Assembly: GCA_934101445.1 (NCBI GenBank)
Contig: CAKORQ010000002.1
Location: 1-37,541 of the forward strand
DNA from: an uncultured Bacilli bacterium
Lineage (GTDB): Bacteria; Bacillota_I; Bacilli_A; RF39; UBA660
Direction: 5' to 3'
DNA: 37,541 nucleotides
Shown here: positions 24,533 to 32,816 of the stretch, piece after piece
Numbering within the stretch: position 1 is the first letter of the stretch
How the letters are laid out: each line of letters starts with the position of its first letter
Translations under genes and position numbers: made by a program
Notes under the pieces: generated by a model
Database searches by the model: none
What the model was told of the DNA's origin: nothing
The model's input: only the letters and a program-made list of their open reading frames with translations

Positions 24533-25420
24533 CTAAAATACTAGTCTTTTCTTTTCTTTCTTGCCACCAGTTACCTCATAGCAATCACTAACAACGATAA
24601 AAGCGTTTGCATCAATTTCTAAAATTTTCTCTCGAAAGGCATTATAAGCTCTAGTAGGAACAACCACCTGCAGCATTTTTCCTTTCTCAAACAAAAAACC
24701 GCCAGTTGTATCTAAAATAGTTACTCCTGTATGCATATTATTTATAACGTAATCTTGAATTTTTCGATATTTTTTACTAGATATTAAAAACATTTTACTC
24801 GTAGATATACCTATAATAATCTTATCTACAATTTTAGTTGAAATTATTAATAAAATTAAAGAATAAATAGCGTTTGGTATGCCAAATACTAAAATTCCTA
24901 ATAACACTATTACAGTATTCATAAGTAATTGGGACTTTCCTTCTGTCAAGTGCTGATATTTATGAATAATTTTCATAATAATATCGCTCCCTCCCACCGT
25001 AAAGCCACTTTTATACACAAAACCATTTCCTATCCCCAACAATACACCAGCAATTATAATTATAATAACTATATTAGAAAAAGTAAAAAAAGGCGCTACT
25101 AAATCACAAAGTGGTTTAACAAAATCAATTAATAAAGGATAGAGTATAGCCCCAATAACACTATTATAAGTTGTATCTTTGTCTAAAGTAAAATATGATA
25201 AAATTATCAAAAAAATACTACTTATAAAAATAAAATAAGAAGGTCTTATCCCACACAAAAAATTTAACATGGTAGCAATTCCTGTCATACCACCAATATT
25301 AAATTCATTTGGTAACACAAATAAATTATAATTAATAGCCAATATTAATAACCCTATTAAAAAAACTGCTAAACTTTTTAATCTTTCTTTACCTGTTAAA
25401 TGCCCCATTACTCTTTTCAT
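24533..25420 (-). CDS. YitT family membrane protein (DUF161 and DUF2179)
   Basis: 295 residues. Five to six hydrophobic segments in the first 200 residues, with the family motifs NLFVLPNEFNIGGMTGIA and GNGFVYKSGFTVGGSDII. A C-terminal cytoplasmic DUF2179-type domain (about 205-290) has NNMHTGVTILDTTGGF and FIVVSDCYEV. Members are widespread in Bacillota; transport function is suspected but unproven. AGGAG lies 10 nt before the ATG. First gene of the minus-strand envelope cluster, divergent from gerQ. Confidence 0.93.
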   Translation of the reverse strand: MKRVMGHLTGKERLKSLAVFLIGLLILAINYNLFVLPNEFNIGGMTGIATMLNFLCGIRPSYFIFISSIFLIILSYFTLDKDTTYNSVIGAILYPLLIDFVKPLCDLVAPFFTFSNIVIIIIIAGVLLGIGNGFVYKSGFTVGGSDIIMKIIHKYQHLTEGKSQLLMNTVIVLLGILVFGIPNAIYSLILLIISTKIVDKIIIGISTSKMFLISSKKYRKIQDYVINNMHTGVTILDTTGGFLFEKGKMLQVVVPTRAYNAFREKILEIDANAFIVVSDCYEVTGGKKEKKRLVF

Positions 25421-25493
25421 TGCTATCTTACTCCTACTATAATAATACTATATTTTTCTAAATTTGCATATAGTTAATGAGGTGAATTTATAA

Positions 25494-25931
25494 ATGAATG
25501 GAACATATTACCAAAATCCAACTTTTCCAACTAACCAAAATAATTATGATGTTAACATGGCTATTCCCAATAATCAAAATTATTCAGGAGGCTCTATTCC
25601 TGCTAATAATCAATTAACTCCTACTAATAACAATAATTTTACTCCAGACTACAATACTGGAAACACGCTACCTATGGAACAAAGTTACATTGAAAACATT
25701 TTAAGGTTAAATAAGGGTAAAATGGTAAAGGCTTATGTAAGTTTTCCAGACTCAACCGAATGGCGTAATAAAATATTTGCTGGTCGCATTGAAGAAGCCG
25801 GTCGTGATCATCTAATTATTAGTAATCCATCTACTGGCGAGTGGGATTTAATCTTAATGATTTACTTAAATTATGTAACTTTTGACGAAAAAATAAATTA
25901 TAGTCATAGTTATTCTCAAAAGAACTTCTAA
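25494..25931 (+). CDS. gerQ: Spore coat protein GerQ
   Basis: 145 residues. The N-terminal 55 are Asn/Pro/Tyr/Thr-rich and disordered (MNGTYYQNPTFPTNQNNYD). The C-terminal domain (about 58-140) is the conserved GerQ core: PMEQSYIENILRLNKGKM, FAGRIEEAGRDHLIISNP and GEWDLILMIYLNYVTFDE. In Bacillus subtilis GerQ is a coat protein crosslinked by transglutaminase and needed for CwlJ localisation during germination. GAGGTG lies 9 nt before the ATG. Its presence next to a Spo0A homologue supports real or recent sporulation capacity. Converges with the MBL gene; both stops lie in one hairpin. Confidence 0.93.
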   Translation: MNGTYYQNPTFPTNQNNYDVNMAIPNNQNYSGGSIPANNQLTPTNNNNFTPDYNTGNTLPMEQSYIENILRLNKGKMVKAYVSFPDSTEWRNKIFAGRIEEAGRDHLIISNPSTGEWDLILMIYLNYVTFDEKINYSHSYSQKNF

Positions 25932-25946
25932 AAAAAGAAGTTCTTT
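25919..25946. terminator. Bidirectional terminator shared by gerQ and the MBL hydrolase gene
   Basis: Perfect 10-bp stem AAAGAACTTC/GAAGTTCTTT (25919-25928 with 25937-25946) with loop TAAAAAAA. The TAA of gerQ and the TAG of the opposing gene overlap by two nt at 25928-25931, at the foot of this loop. U-tracts after the stem are short on both strands, so termination efficiency is uncertain. Confidence 0.65.
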
Positions 25947-26428
25947 GCTATTTCTAAGCTCATTTTTAAAGTACCAGAATAAAAGTGTCCAGGATAAATC
26001 TTAGTATTTAAAGGATAATTACTTATTTTTTCCAATGATTTTTGCATATCTTCATGACTACCAGTAGGTAAATCCATTCTTCCTATCGAATTATAAAATA
26101 GAAAATCGCCTGTAAACATTATATTTTCTTCTGGAAAATAAAAAGTTTTCGAATCACTTGTATGCCCTGGTGTTGCAATAACCTCGTATTTAAATGTTTC
26201 TTGCTTAAAATCGTTGGCCTTTATACCATACTTGTTTTCTAACTCTTTTAAGGCCCCAATATGATCAAAATGATGATGAGTAACTAAAATTTCTTCTAGT
26301 GTTCCCTTAATTTCATTATCAATTTTTTTAAATTCATCCCCAGGATCAATTACTAAATATTTTCCATCTTTTTCTAAAATATAACAATTTTCCTCTAGTT
26401 CACCAACCACAATTCTTTTTATATTCAT
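25928..26428 (-). CDS. MBL-fold metallohydrolase (glyoxalase II/YqgX-like, short)
   Basis: 166 residues, cytosolic. The two-metal site is complete: THHHFDH at about residues 71-77, TPGH with His at about 113, FTGDFLF (Asp) and YPGH (last His). NCYILEKDGKYLVIDPGDE is the usual first strand. It is shorter than the roughly 200-residue YqgX type because the insert between the HxHxDH motif and the second His is small. Substrate unknown; thioester or lactone hydrolysis is typical of relatives. The stop overlaps the end of gerQ on the other strand. Confidence 0.88.
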   Translation of the reverse strand: MNIKRIVVGELEENCYILEKDGKYLVIDPGDEFKKIDNEIKGTLEEILVTHHHFDHIGALKELENKYGIKANDFKQETFKYEVIATPGHTSDSKTFYFPEENIMFTGDFLFYNSIGRMDLPTGSHEDMQKSLEKISNYPLNTKIYPGHFYSGTLKMSLEIAKNFFF

Positions 26429-26461
26429 TTTATCACCATCACTACAATAACATATAATTTA

Positions 26462-26490
26462 TTTACTAGCAAGTCAGTGTGTGTTATACT
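26462..26490 (+). promoter_or_regulatory. Promoter of lemA
   Basis: -35 TTTACT (26462-26467), exactly 17 nt, -10 TATACT (26485-26490). Predicted start near 26497; GAGGTG follows at 26506-26511 and the ATG at 26517. Confidence 0.6.
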
Positions 26491-26516
26491 ATTCTTATAG
26501 AATATGAGGTGTAATT

Positions 26517-27062
26517 ATGGCTTTTATTTATGCTATTTTAATTATTTTGATAATAGCAGGGGTTGGGGCAATCACATACATTGTTTATTATAACGCTCTT
26601 CAAGACTGTAAAATAAAAATTGATGAAGCAGATAGTATGATTGATGAGGCTCTCCGTTCCAAATATGACATTCTTCTCAAATTAGAATCTTTAATTAAAA
26701 CTAATATTAAAGAAACTAAAATTAATTTTAAAGACTTAAATGATTTAAAAAAAGAAAGTATTTCTAACTTTCAACTAGAAAGAAAATTAGTAGATACCGT
26801 TCTTCTTATTAATAAAATTCAAGACGACTTCCCAGAATTAGAAGAAATAAAAGATTATCGTGAGTTATTAAATGATATTAGAGTTATGGATGAAAGAATA
26901 AACGCTGCTAAGAAATACTATAATAAGTACACCTCTAAATCAAATGAATTAGTTCGTAAATTTCCATCTAACTTAATTGCCAAATTTCATAGTATAACCA
27001 TTCGTAATTTCTTTGATAATAAAGATATGAATGATGATATTATAAATGATTTCAAATTATAA
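26517..27062 (+). CDS. LemA family protein
   Basis: 181 residues. One N-terminal membrane segment (about 4-25) with a very short outside or inside tail, then an all-helical cytoplasmic or external bundle with the LemA-type pattern (YYNALQDCKIKIDEADSMID, ERINAAKKYYNKYTSKSNELVRKFPSNLIAKF). LemA proteins occur widely in bacteria with no settled function. It carries its own promoter. Its 3' end overlaps ung by 6 nt in convergent orientation. Confidence 0.9.
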   Translation: MAFIYAILIILIIAGVGAITYIVYYNALQDCKIKIDEADSMIDEALRSKYDILLKLESLIKTNIKETKINFKDLNDLKKESISNFQLERKLVDTVLLINKIQDDFPELEEIKDYRELLNDIRVMDERINAAKKYYNKYTSKSNELVRKFPSNLIAKFHSITIRNFFDNKDMNDDIINDFKL

Positions 27063-27716
27063 TCGCCAATCAATAGGTTGGAGATTATTTTTTTTCAAAA
27101 ATTCATTAGTTCTTGAAAAAGGACGACTGCCAAAGAAACCACTTCGACAAGAAAAAGGTGATGGGTGAGGACTACTAATTATTAAATGAATCGGATTAGT
27201 AATATATTGTGCCTTCGACTTTGCAAATTTTCCCCACAATATAAACACTACCGGTGTAGTCTTAGCATTAACTTTTTTTATTATATAATCAGTTAAGGGT
27301 TCCCAACCTAGATTTTTATGTGAAGCAGGACAATCTTTTTTTACAGTTAAAACACTATTTAATAGAAGTACCCCTTCTTTTGCCCACTTTGTTAAATCGC
27401 CATCCCCATGAGGAGTAATTCCTAAATCATCATTAAGTTCTTTATAAATATTTTTTAAAGATGGTGGTATGTTAATATCTTTATGAACTGAGAAAGACAA
27501 CCCCATTGCCTCGCCCACTCCGTGATAAGGGTCTTGACCAACTATTACAACTTTAACATCCTTATACGGAGTTAATTTTAAAGCATTAAATATATCTTCT
27601 TTTGGTGGAAATATTGTTTCCTTACTATATAAATTTAAAACTTTTTGATAAAATTTATTAAAATTTGGACTATTCCAAATAATTTTCAACTCATTATCCC
27701 AATCATTTCCTATCAT
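27057..27716 (-). CDS. ung: Uracil-DNA glycosylase
   Basis: 219 residues, family 1 UDG, which removes uracil from DNA to start base-excision repair. Catalytic water-activating motif GQDPYHG has Asp62; the leucine-loop motif HPSPFS has His184 at SSPHPSPFSCRSGFFGSRPF. The LLLNSVLTV strand is intact and the length is normal. A GAAGGA site precedes the ATG. It is separated from rlmH by a terminator and converges with lemA, overlapping by 6 nt. Confidence 0.97.
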   Translation of the reverse strand: MIGNDWDNELKIIWNSPNFNKFYQKVLNLYSKETIFPPKEDIFNALKLTPYKDVKVVIVGQDPYHGVGEAMGLSFSVHKDINIPPSLKNIYKELNDDLGITPHGDGDLTKWAKEGVLLLNSVLTVKKDCPASHKNLGWEPLTDYIIKKVNAKTTPVVFILWGKFAKSKAQYITNPIHLIISSPHPSPFSCRSGFFGSRPFSRTNEFLKKNNLQPIDWRL

Positions 27717-27753
27717 AATTTTCCTTCTTTCTACATAACATATTTTACCAAAT

Positions 27754-27790
27754 AAAAAGACTACTGTCTTTGTTTTCAGTAATCTTTTTT
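27754..27790. terminator. Terminator after rlmH
   Basis: Stem AAAGACTACTG/CAGTAATCTTT on the plus strand (27756-27766 with 27777-27787; one wobble on the minus strand), 10-nt loop. T-runs on both sides make it potentially bidirectional. It ends the rplI-dnaB-M23-walJ-rlmH operon and separates it from ung. Confidence 0.8.
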
Positions 27791-27809
27791 AGCTTTTATG
27801 AACAAATTA

Positions 27810-28244
27810 TTACTTATGGTATGTTTCATTATTATTTATCTTAAAAGCCCGGTAAATTTGCTCCAATAAAACTCCTCTAAATAAACCATGGGGCATTGTC
27901 ATCTTTGAAAAAGATAACTGCATATTAGCGCCATTTTTTATATTATCAAGTATTCCATCAGAACCCCCAATTATAAAAGTTATACAACCATGATGATTAA
28001 AAGTATCATTAATAAAACTAGCAAACTCTAAAGAATTCATCTGTTTTCCCTCAATAGCCAAAGCCACAACATATTCATTCTTACCAATGTTTTTTATTAT
28101 TTCTTTACTTTCATCTTCGATATTACTATCTTTAACTTCGATAATATTAAATTTATGATATTTATTAATTCTTTTACTATAATCTAAAATTAAATCTGTC
28201 AAATACTTTTCTTTTATTTTTCCTACACAAATTAACTTTATCAT
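27810..28244 (-). CDS. rlmH: 23S rRNA pseudouridine(1915)-N3 methyltransferase RlmH
   Basis: 144 residues, SPOUT-family methyltransferase that uses SAM to modify position 1915 of helix 69. It has the knot-forming FIIGGSDGILDNI and the C-terminal LLEQIYRAFKINNNETYHK, which is diagnostic. Start ATG overlaps the walJ stop (ATGA). The neighbourhood walJ-rlmH is conserved in Bacilli. Confidence 0.97.
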   Translation of the reverse strand: MIKLICVGKIKEKYLTDLILDYSKRINKYHKFNIIEVKDSNIEDESKEIIKNIGKNEYVVALAIEGKQMNSLEFASFINDTFNHHGCITFIIGGSDGILDNIKNGANMQLSFSKMTMPHGLFRGVLLEQIYRAFKINNNETYHK

Positions 28245-29014
28245 AACTCTATTATCTCCGATTTCTCATTTTGTTTAGCGCAACTAATATTTTCAAAGTC
28301 TACCCCATACTCTAAGAAAATATTTTTTATTGTAGTCAAGGCTTTTTCTTCTGTATTATTTTCATGCGATAAGTGCAATAAAATAATTTTTTTAGTATCT
28401 TCACCTATTAATTTTGCTAAATAAATACTAGCATCTTTATTAGACAAATGTCCATAAGGACCGACTACTCTGTCTTTTAGCCAAGGTGGATATTTACCAT
28501 TTAGGAGCATCTCAACATCATGATTACTTTCAAATAAATAGACATTTTTATTTCTTAATTTTGAAAAATATTTTTGATTTAAATAACCCGTATCAGTCAA
28601 ATAAACAACACTATTATTACCTTCATACAATATATAGCCTTTTGAGTCCTTAGTATCATGACTAGTTTTTATTACTTCAATTCTAATATTATCTAAATAT
28701 ACATCATCATCAAAAAGCACTAAATGTTCATATTTTCTTATTGGATTATCACATTCCAACTCACCTATCATTCCCACTGTCATATAAACATTAGCATGAT
28801 ACTTTTTGATATAATTTATTAAAGCTCCAACATGATCACTATGAATGTGTGATATAAATATGGTATCTATATCGTTTAAAGAAACGCTTAATTCCTCTAA
28901 GCGTTCCTTTATATATCTAACGTTAGTACCCATATCAAACAATATTTTATGCGTTTGAGTTTCTATATAGGTAGAATTGCCTTTAGAACCACTCGCTAAA
29001 ACACAAATACGCAT
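28241..29014 (-). CDS. walJ: MBL-fold nuclease-like protein WalJ (YycJ)
   Basis: 257 residues. The metallo-beta-lactamase motif FISHIHSDH is at about residues 53-61. LASGSKGNSTYIE at the N-terminus and VGPYGHLSNKDA and LLHLSHENN downstream match the WalJ/YycJ subfamily, which in Bacillus is in the walRK operon and is linked to mismatch repair or replication-wall coordination. walRK, walH and walI are not here; instead the gene is coupled to dnaB and an M23 gene upstream and rlmH downstream. Confidence 0.93.
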   Translation of the reverse strand: MRICVLASGSKGNSTYIETQTHKILFDMGTNVRYIKERLEELSVSLNDIDTIFISHIHSDHVGALINYIKKYHANVYMTVGMIGELECDNPIRKYEHLVLFDDDVYLDNIRIEVIKTSHDTKDSKGYILYEGNNSVVYLTDTGYLNQKYFSKLRNKNVYLFESNHDVEMLLNGKYPPWLKDRVVGPYGHLSNKDASIYLAKLIGEDTKKIILLHLSHENNTEEKALTTIKNIFLEYGVDFENISCAKQNEKSEIIEL

Positions 29015-30531
29015 TATTTATACAGTGTGATAGGATTTATTGCTTTGCTTCCTCGTTGATATGGTAAACCAGTCCAGAAGCCTAAATGTAAGTGAGTTCC
29101 AGTTACTAAACCGGTCTTACCCATTGAACCAATTCTTTGGGCTCTACTTACTTGATCACCCTTTTTAACCGCAACAGCAGACATATGTCCATAAATTGAG
29201 CAATATCCATTCGGATGTTGAATAACAACATTTATACCAATACTTGAACCACCATAACCGCCACGGCCAGCCCATACAACTGTACCACTAGCGATAGCAA
29301 AAATTGGTGAACCATATCCCGTTCCGGAAATGTCCAAACCATCATGGCTAGTACGATTAAATAAGTAACGAGTACCAAATCCTGATGTAATAATATATGG
29401 TTTCAATGTTGGCCAAGCATATTCCGTACCATCATCAACATAATTACCCCAGTTACCACTTGAAACAGATTTTTTACCTTTAACAACAACTTCATTAACA
29501 GTTTCTCTTACCATATAAGTATTATCTTTATCAATTACAACTTGTTGACTTGCATCTCCATTGATTACCTGTGTACGCGAAGCAACACGGCGAATACCAT
29601 TAACGCCCTTTGTTTGAACTAAGCGATAACTAGTATCTTTTGAATAATCATACTTAGTTTCCGTTGAATATTTTTCTTCAACATCTTTAACTATATATTT
29701 ATCATAAACTAATTGAAGCATTGGATTAATTAAGGAAATAACAACTTTATCCCCAACAGCAAGCAAATCATTTTCACTATTATATTTAGGATTAGCAACT
29801 AAAAATTCAGATACATTTAATTCATTCGCTTCCGCTATACTAGCAATTGTATCGCCAACTTTTACCGTATACTCAGATTCCTTACTATCTGTTCCAAATA
29901 GCAAATATTTACTCAAACTATCAACATCGGTAAATATTTTTTCATCAGTACTTATATAAGATTCTTTAATAGAAATATTTTCCTGAAAATAAATATTTTC
30001 AATTCTTTCTCCAACATCAACAATTTCTTTTTGTTCATTATTTATATAAGCCAAATATTCATCCTCGGGAATAAATGATAAAATAACCTTTTTTATAGCA
30101 TCTTCAAATACTTTTTCATCTAACACATTTATTTTAAACAGCACCTTTGAATCACCATTATCATCTTTATCACTAACTGTAATTGTATAACCTTTTACCG
30201 TAAAGTTTTTAGATTCTTTTATTTTATCGTATATTTCCCCAACACTAGTAACATTTGAATTGTAAGTATTTAACTTAGTTATCGAAAAGCCTTTGGGTGG
30301 ATAAACCTGGTCTACATTATATTCATCTTTAATGCTTGATTGTTCTTCATTAATAAGTGCATAAAGTTCATCTTGACTATCAATCATTCCTATTTTCTCA
30401 CCATTTAAATATACTTGATAAACCCCTTCTACTTCATCAGCATAACTTGTTTTATAAGAAGTAGCAATAAACATTGCAACTCCAAAAATCATTGTCGTTA
30501 ATATACATAGAATTTGTGTCTTTTTACTCAT
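29014..30531 (-). CDS. Secreted M23 peptidase with LysM and G5 domains
   Basis: 505 residues. Signal peptide or anchor at about 1-31. An N-terminal region (35-215) with no clear family. LysM at about 221-266 (YTVKVGDTIASIAEANELNV). G5-type beta domain at about 273-350. M23 domain at about 372-505 with H396-D400 (SHDGLD) and THLHLGF. It should bind and cut peptidoglycan outside the membrane. It overlaps dnaB and walJ by one nt each, so it belongs to the replication/envelope operon. The metal site is complete, so it is probably active, unlike many regulatory LytM proteins. Confidence 0.93.
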   Translation of the reverse strand: MSKKTQILCILTTMIFGVAMFIATSYKTSYADEVEGVYQVYLNGEKIGMIDSQDELYALINEEQSSIKDEYNVDQVYPPKGFSITKLNTYNSNVTSVGEIYDKIKESKNFTVKGYTITVSDKDDNGDSKVLFKINVLDEKVFEDAIKKVILSFIPEDEYLAYINNEQKEIVDVGERIENIYFQENISIKESYISTDEKIFTDVDSLSKYLLFGTDSKESEYTVKVGDTIASIAEANELNVSEFLVANPKYNSENDLLAVGDKVVISLINPMLQLVYDKYIVKDVEEKYSTETKYDYSKDTSYRLVQTKGVNGIRRVASRTQVINGDASQQVVIDKDNTYMVRETVNEVVVKGKKSVSSGNWGNYVDDGTEYAWPTLKPYIITSGFGTRYLFNRTSHDGLDISGTGYGSPIFAIASGTVVWAGRGGYGGSSIGINVVIQHPNGYCSIYGHMSAVAVKKGDQVSRAQRIGSMGKTGLVTGTHLHLGFWTGLPYQRGSKAINPITLYK

Positions 30532-31883
30532 TAATATTCTCCTTCTTTTTCCAAAACCATATAGTTTTTGAAATTCATCATTGTCGGTTCAAATAAGACT
30601 GTAAATTTTCCTGTACCACCTTTTCTGTGTTTCGCAATTATAATATCAGTTTCAACATTTTCTGACTTGCCGAGTTCAGTTTTAGCTTTATAATAATCTT
30701 TACGATTTATAAACATAACTATATCAGCATCCTGTTCGATTGAACCGGATTCTCTTAAATCGGCAAGCATCGGTTCATTATTTTCTCTTTTTTCAGCATT
30801 ACGGGAAAGCTGGGCTAAAGCAATTACTGGCACCTTTAATTCCATGGCCATAGTTTTTATGGCTCTTGAAATATCCGAAACTTCTTGTTGTCTAGATTCG
30901 GGTCTTCTTCCACCCATGGTAAGCAACTGCAAATAATCGATGATTATTAAACCAAGACCTTCCTTTTTGGTTGCAAGTCGACGGCATTTAGCCCGAATAT
31001 CATTTACTGTAATACCAGAATTATCTTCAATATAAATATTGGTATCAGCAAGTTGACTAACCGCTTCATTATATTTTTTCCAATCATTTTGACCTAATTG
31101 ACCATTGGTTAATTTCTTACCTTCAATGCCTCCTAGGGCACTAATCATACGATTAACTAATTGTTCAGCTGACATTTCTAAGTTGAATACCGCAATAGCC
31201 TTTTTTGTACTTTGTGCCGCATGGGTGGCAATATTTAAAGCAAATGCGGTTTTTCCCATACCGGGACGAGCCGCAATTACTATCATTTCCCCTTCATGTA
31301 AACCACTAGTTGCCTTATCTAAATCATAAAATCCCGTTTCTAATCCTGAAATAACACTATGATTTTGCGATAAGTACTCTAATTGCTCTTGGGCTCTTGC
31401 CAATACTTCATTAATAGGAGCGAATTCAGTAGTTTGGCGAGACCTGATAACGTCTAAGATATTTTTTTCCGCTGTATCAAGTAAACCGGTTACATCATCA
31501 GAATCATTGTAAGCATCTGTAACAATATCAGTAGCCGTGGTTATAAGATTACGGACAATCATTTTTTCTTTGATAATGTTAATATAATAATCCAAATTAG
31601 CCGCACTAACAACAGAGGTTATAACATCGGCCAAATATGATGGTCCACCAATCGCTCCTAAGCTCTTGGTCTTATCTAATTCATCAGCCACAGTTGTTTG
31701 ATCAATAGGTACTCCCGCATCATGTAAGTTTTTTATAGCAAGAAAAATTTTTTTGTTAGCATCACTATAGAACATATCCTCAGTAACTTCTTCTAAGACC
31801 TTACTAACAACCCTATCATCAAGAAAACAAACGCCCAAAACTGACATCTCAGCATCTAAATTTTGTGGCATTTTTCTTGCCAT
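30531..31883 (-). CDS. dnaB: Replicative DNA helicase DnaB
   Basis: 450 residues (called DnaC in Bacillus). N-terminal primase-interacting domain about 5-105, linker, then a RecA-like hexameric helicase core. Walker A is ARPGMGKT (205-212), Walker B LIIIDYLQLL, and PVIALAQLSRNAEKR and the arginine-finger segment ADLRESGSIEQDAD are visible. No intein. The start MARKMPQNLDAEMSVLG follows GGGTGAT. It lies 9 nt downstream of rplI, a conserved Bacilli pair. Confidence 0.98.
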   Translation of the reverse strand: MARKMPQNLDAEMSVLGVCFLDDRVVSKVLEEVTEDMFYSDANKKIFLAIKNLHDAGVPIDQTTVADELDKTKSLGAIGGPSYLADVITSVVSAANLDYYINIIKEKMIVRNLITTATDIVTDAYNDSDDVTGLLDTAEKNILDVIRSRQTTEFAPINEVLARAQEQLEYLSQNHSVISGLETGFYDLDKATSGLHEGEMIVIAARPGMGKTAFALNIATHAAQSTKKAIAVFNLEMSAEQLVNRMISALGGIEGKKLTNGQLGQNDWKKYNEAVSQLADTNIYIEDNSGITVNDIRAKCRRLATKKEGLGLIIIDYLQLLTMGGRRPESRQQEVSDISRAIKTMAMELKVPVIALAQLSRNAEKRENNEPMLADLRESGSIEQDADIVMFINRKDYYKAKTELGKSENVETDIIIAKHRKGGTGKFTVLFEPTMMNFKNYMVLEKEGEY

Positions 31884-31892
31884 AATATCACC

Positions 31893-32333
31893 CTACTTTA
31901 CTAAATTTACCCTAATATTGAAACGCACCTTTTTATGTAATTCCACCGTTACATTATGAACTCCTAATGTATCTAATGGTGCGTCAATTTGAATTTGTTT
32001 CTTATCTACTTTATACCCCATTTTATTTAAGCATTCAGCAATTTGTTTAGAAGAAATATTGCCAAAAACTTTATCCATGGCCCCAGTCTTTACTTTAAAT
32101 GTAATATTTTCTCTAACAATTTTATCTCGCATTGCTTGCATTTCCTTAACAAGTTCTTCTTCTTCTTGTTTACGTTTATCAAGTTCATTTGATAATATTT
32201 TGGTACTTGTTTTAGTCGCTGCCACTGCTAAACCATTTTTTATCAAATAATTCATGGCATAGCCGTCACTAACTTCAATAATATCATCTTTTTTTCCTTG
32301 TTTTTTAACATCTTTTAGTAATATAACTTTCAT
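31893..32333 (-). CDS. rplI: Large ribosomal subunit protein bL9
   Basis: 146 residues. N-terminal rRNA-binding domain (MKVILLKDVKKQGKKDDIIEVSDGYAMNYLI), the long connecting helix (Lys/Glu-rich, about 45-75) and the C-terminal domain with FGNISSKQIAECLNK. L9 helps keep the reading frame. GGAG precedes the ATG. First gene of the operon running through rlmH. Confidence 0.97.
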   Translation of the reverse strand: MKVILLKDVKKQGKKDDIIEVSDGYAMNYLIKNGLAVAATKTSTKILSNELDKRKQEEEELVKEMQAMRDKIVRENITFKVKTGAMDKVFGNISSKQIAECLNKMGYKVDKKQIQIDAPLDTLGVHNVTVELHKKVRFNIRVNLVK

Positions 32334-32360
32334 GTTTTTTCTCCTTTTTAATTCCTACCT

Positions 32361-32389
32361 ATTGTATCAAATATATACTTATCCGTCAA
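32361..32389 (-). promoter_or_regulatory. Promoter of the rplI-dnaB operon
   Basis: Minus strand: -35 TTGACG (32384-32389), 17-nt spacer, -10 TACAAT (32361-32366) with extended TG. A near-consensus sigma-A promoter about 28 nt before rplI. The region between it and the rpsR terminator is AT-rich with nothing else recognised. Confidence 0.7.
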
Positions 32390-32564
32390 AAAAATTTATC
32401 CTTTTCTTATGGATAAACTATACTTTTTCGCCATTATTTTTTATAAATTTACTATCCAAAAACTATCGTTTACTTTATGTTATTTTATATACATTTCATT
32501 GGTTTTAAAATACCATTTTATATTATATAGTAGCAAATTATAACTTTTAAAATTTAATTACAAT

Positions 32565-32590
32565 TAAAAAAAAGACTAAAATTAGTCTTT
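32565..32590 (-). terminator. Terminator overlapping the rpsR stop codon
   Basis: Minus strand: AAAGACTA/TAGTCTTT hairpin (32583-32590 with 32571-32578) followed by a T-run. The 5' arm contains the last codons and part of the TAA of rpsR. It ends the rpsF-ssb-rpsR operon. Confidence 0.85.
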
Positions 32591-32800
32591 AACATATGGA
32601 ATTAATGCCATAAATCTAGCATATTTAATTTGTTGTGCAATATGTCTTTGATGTTTAGCACAAGCACCACTTTGTCTTCTGTTAACAATCTTACCTTTTT
32701 CAGTAACGTACTTTAAAATTATAGGTACATCTTTATAATCGATAGATTTTCCAGCACACATTTGACAAATTTTCTTTTTCTTACGATAAAATTCTGCCAT
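32582..32800 (-). CDS. rpsR: Small ribosomal subunit protein bS18, cysteine-bearing type
   Basis: 72 residues. Start at 32800 (MAEFYRKKKKICQMCAGK) follows GGGAG; a longer open frame of 13 more codons would overlap ssb and is rejected. Core YVTEKGKIVNRRQSGACAKHQRHIAQQIKYARFMALIPY is typical. Cysteines in CQMC and ACAKH make it the putative metal-binding C+ form of S18. It partners with S6 in the 30S platform. Confidence 0.97.
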   Translation of the reverse strand: MAEFYRKKKKICQMCAGKSIDYKDVPIILKYVTEKGKIVNRRQSGACAKHQRHIAQQIKYARFMALIPYVKD

Positions 32801-32816
32801 TTTACATTCTCCCTTC

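Noticed and set aside
25467..25474. CATATAGT resembling a sigma-E -10 (CATANNNT) before gerQ.
   Set aside because: Transcription would start inside the ribosome binding site at 25479-25484, and the spacing to an ATATT -35 is too short.
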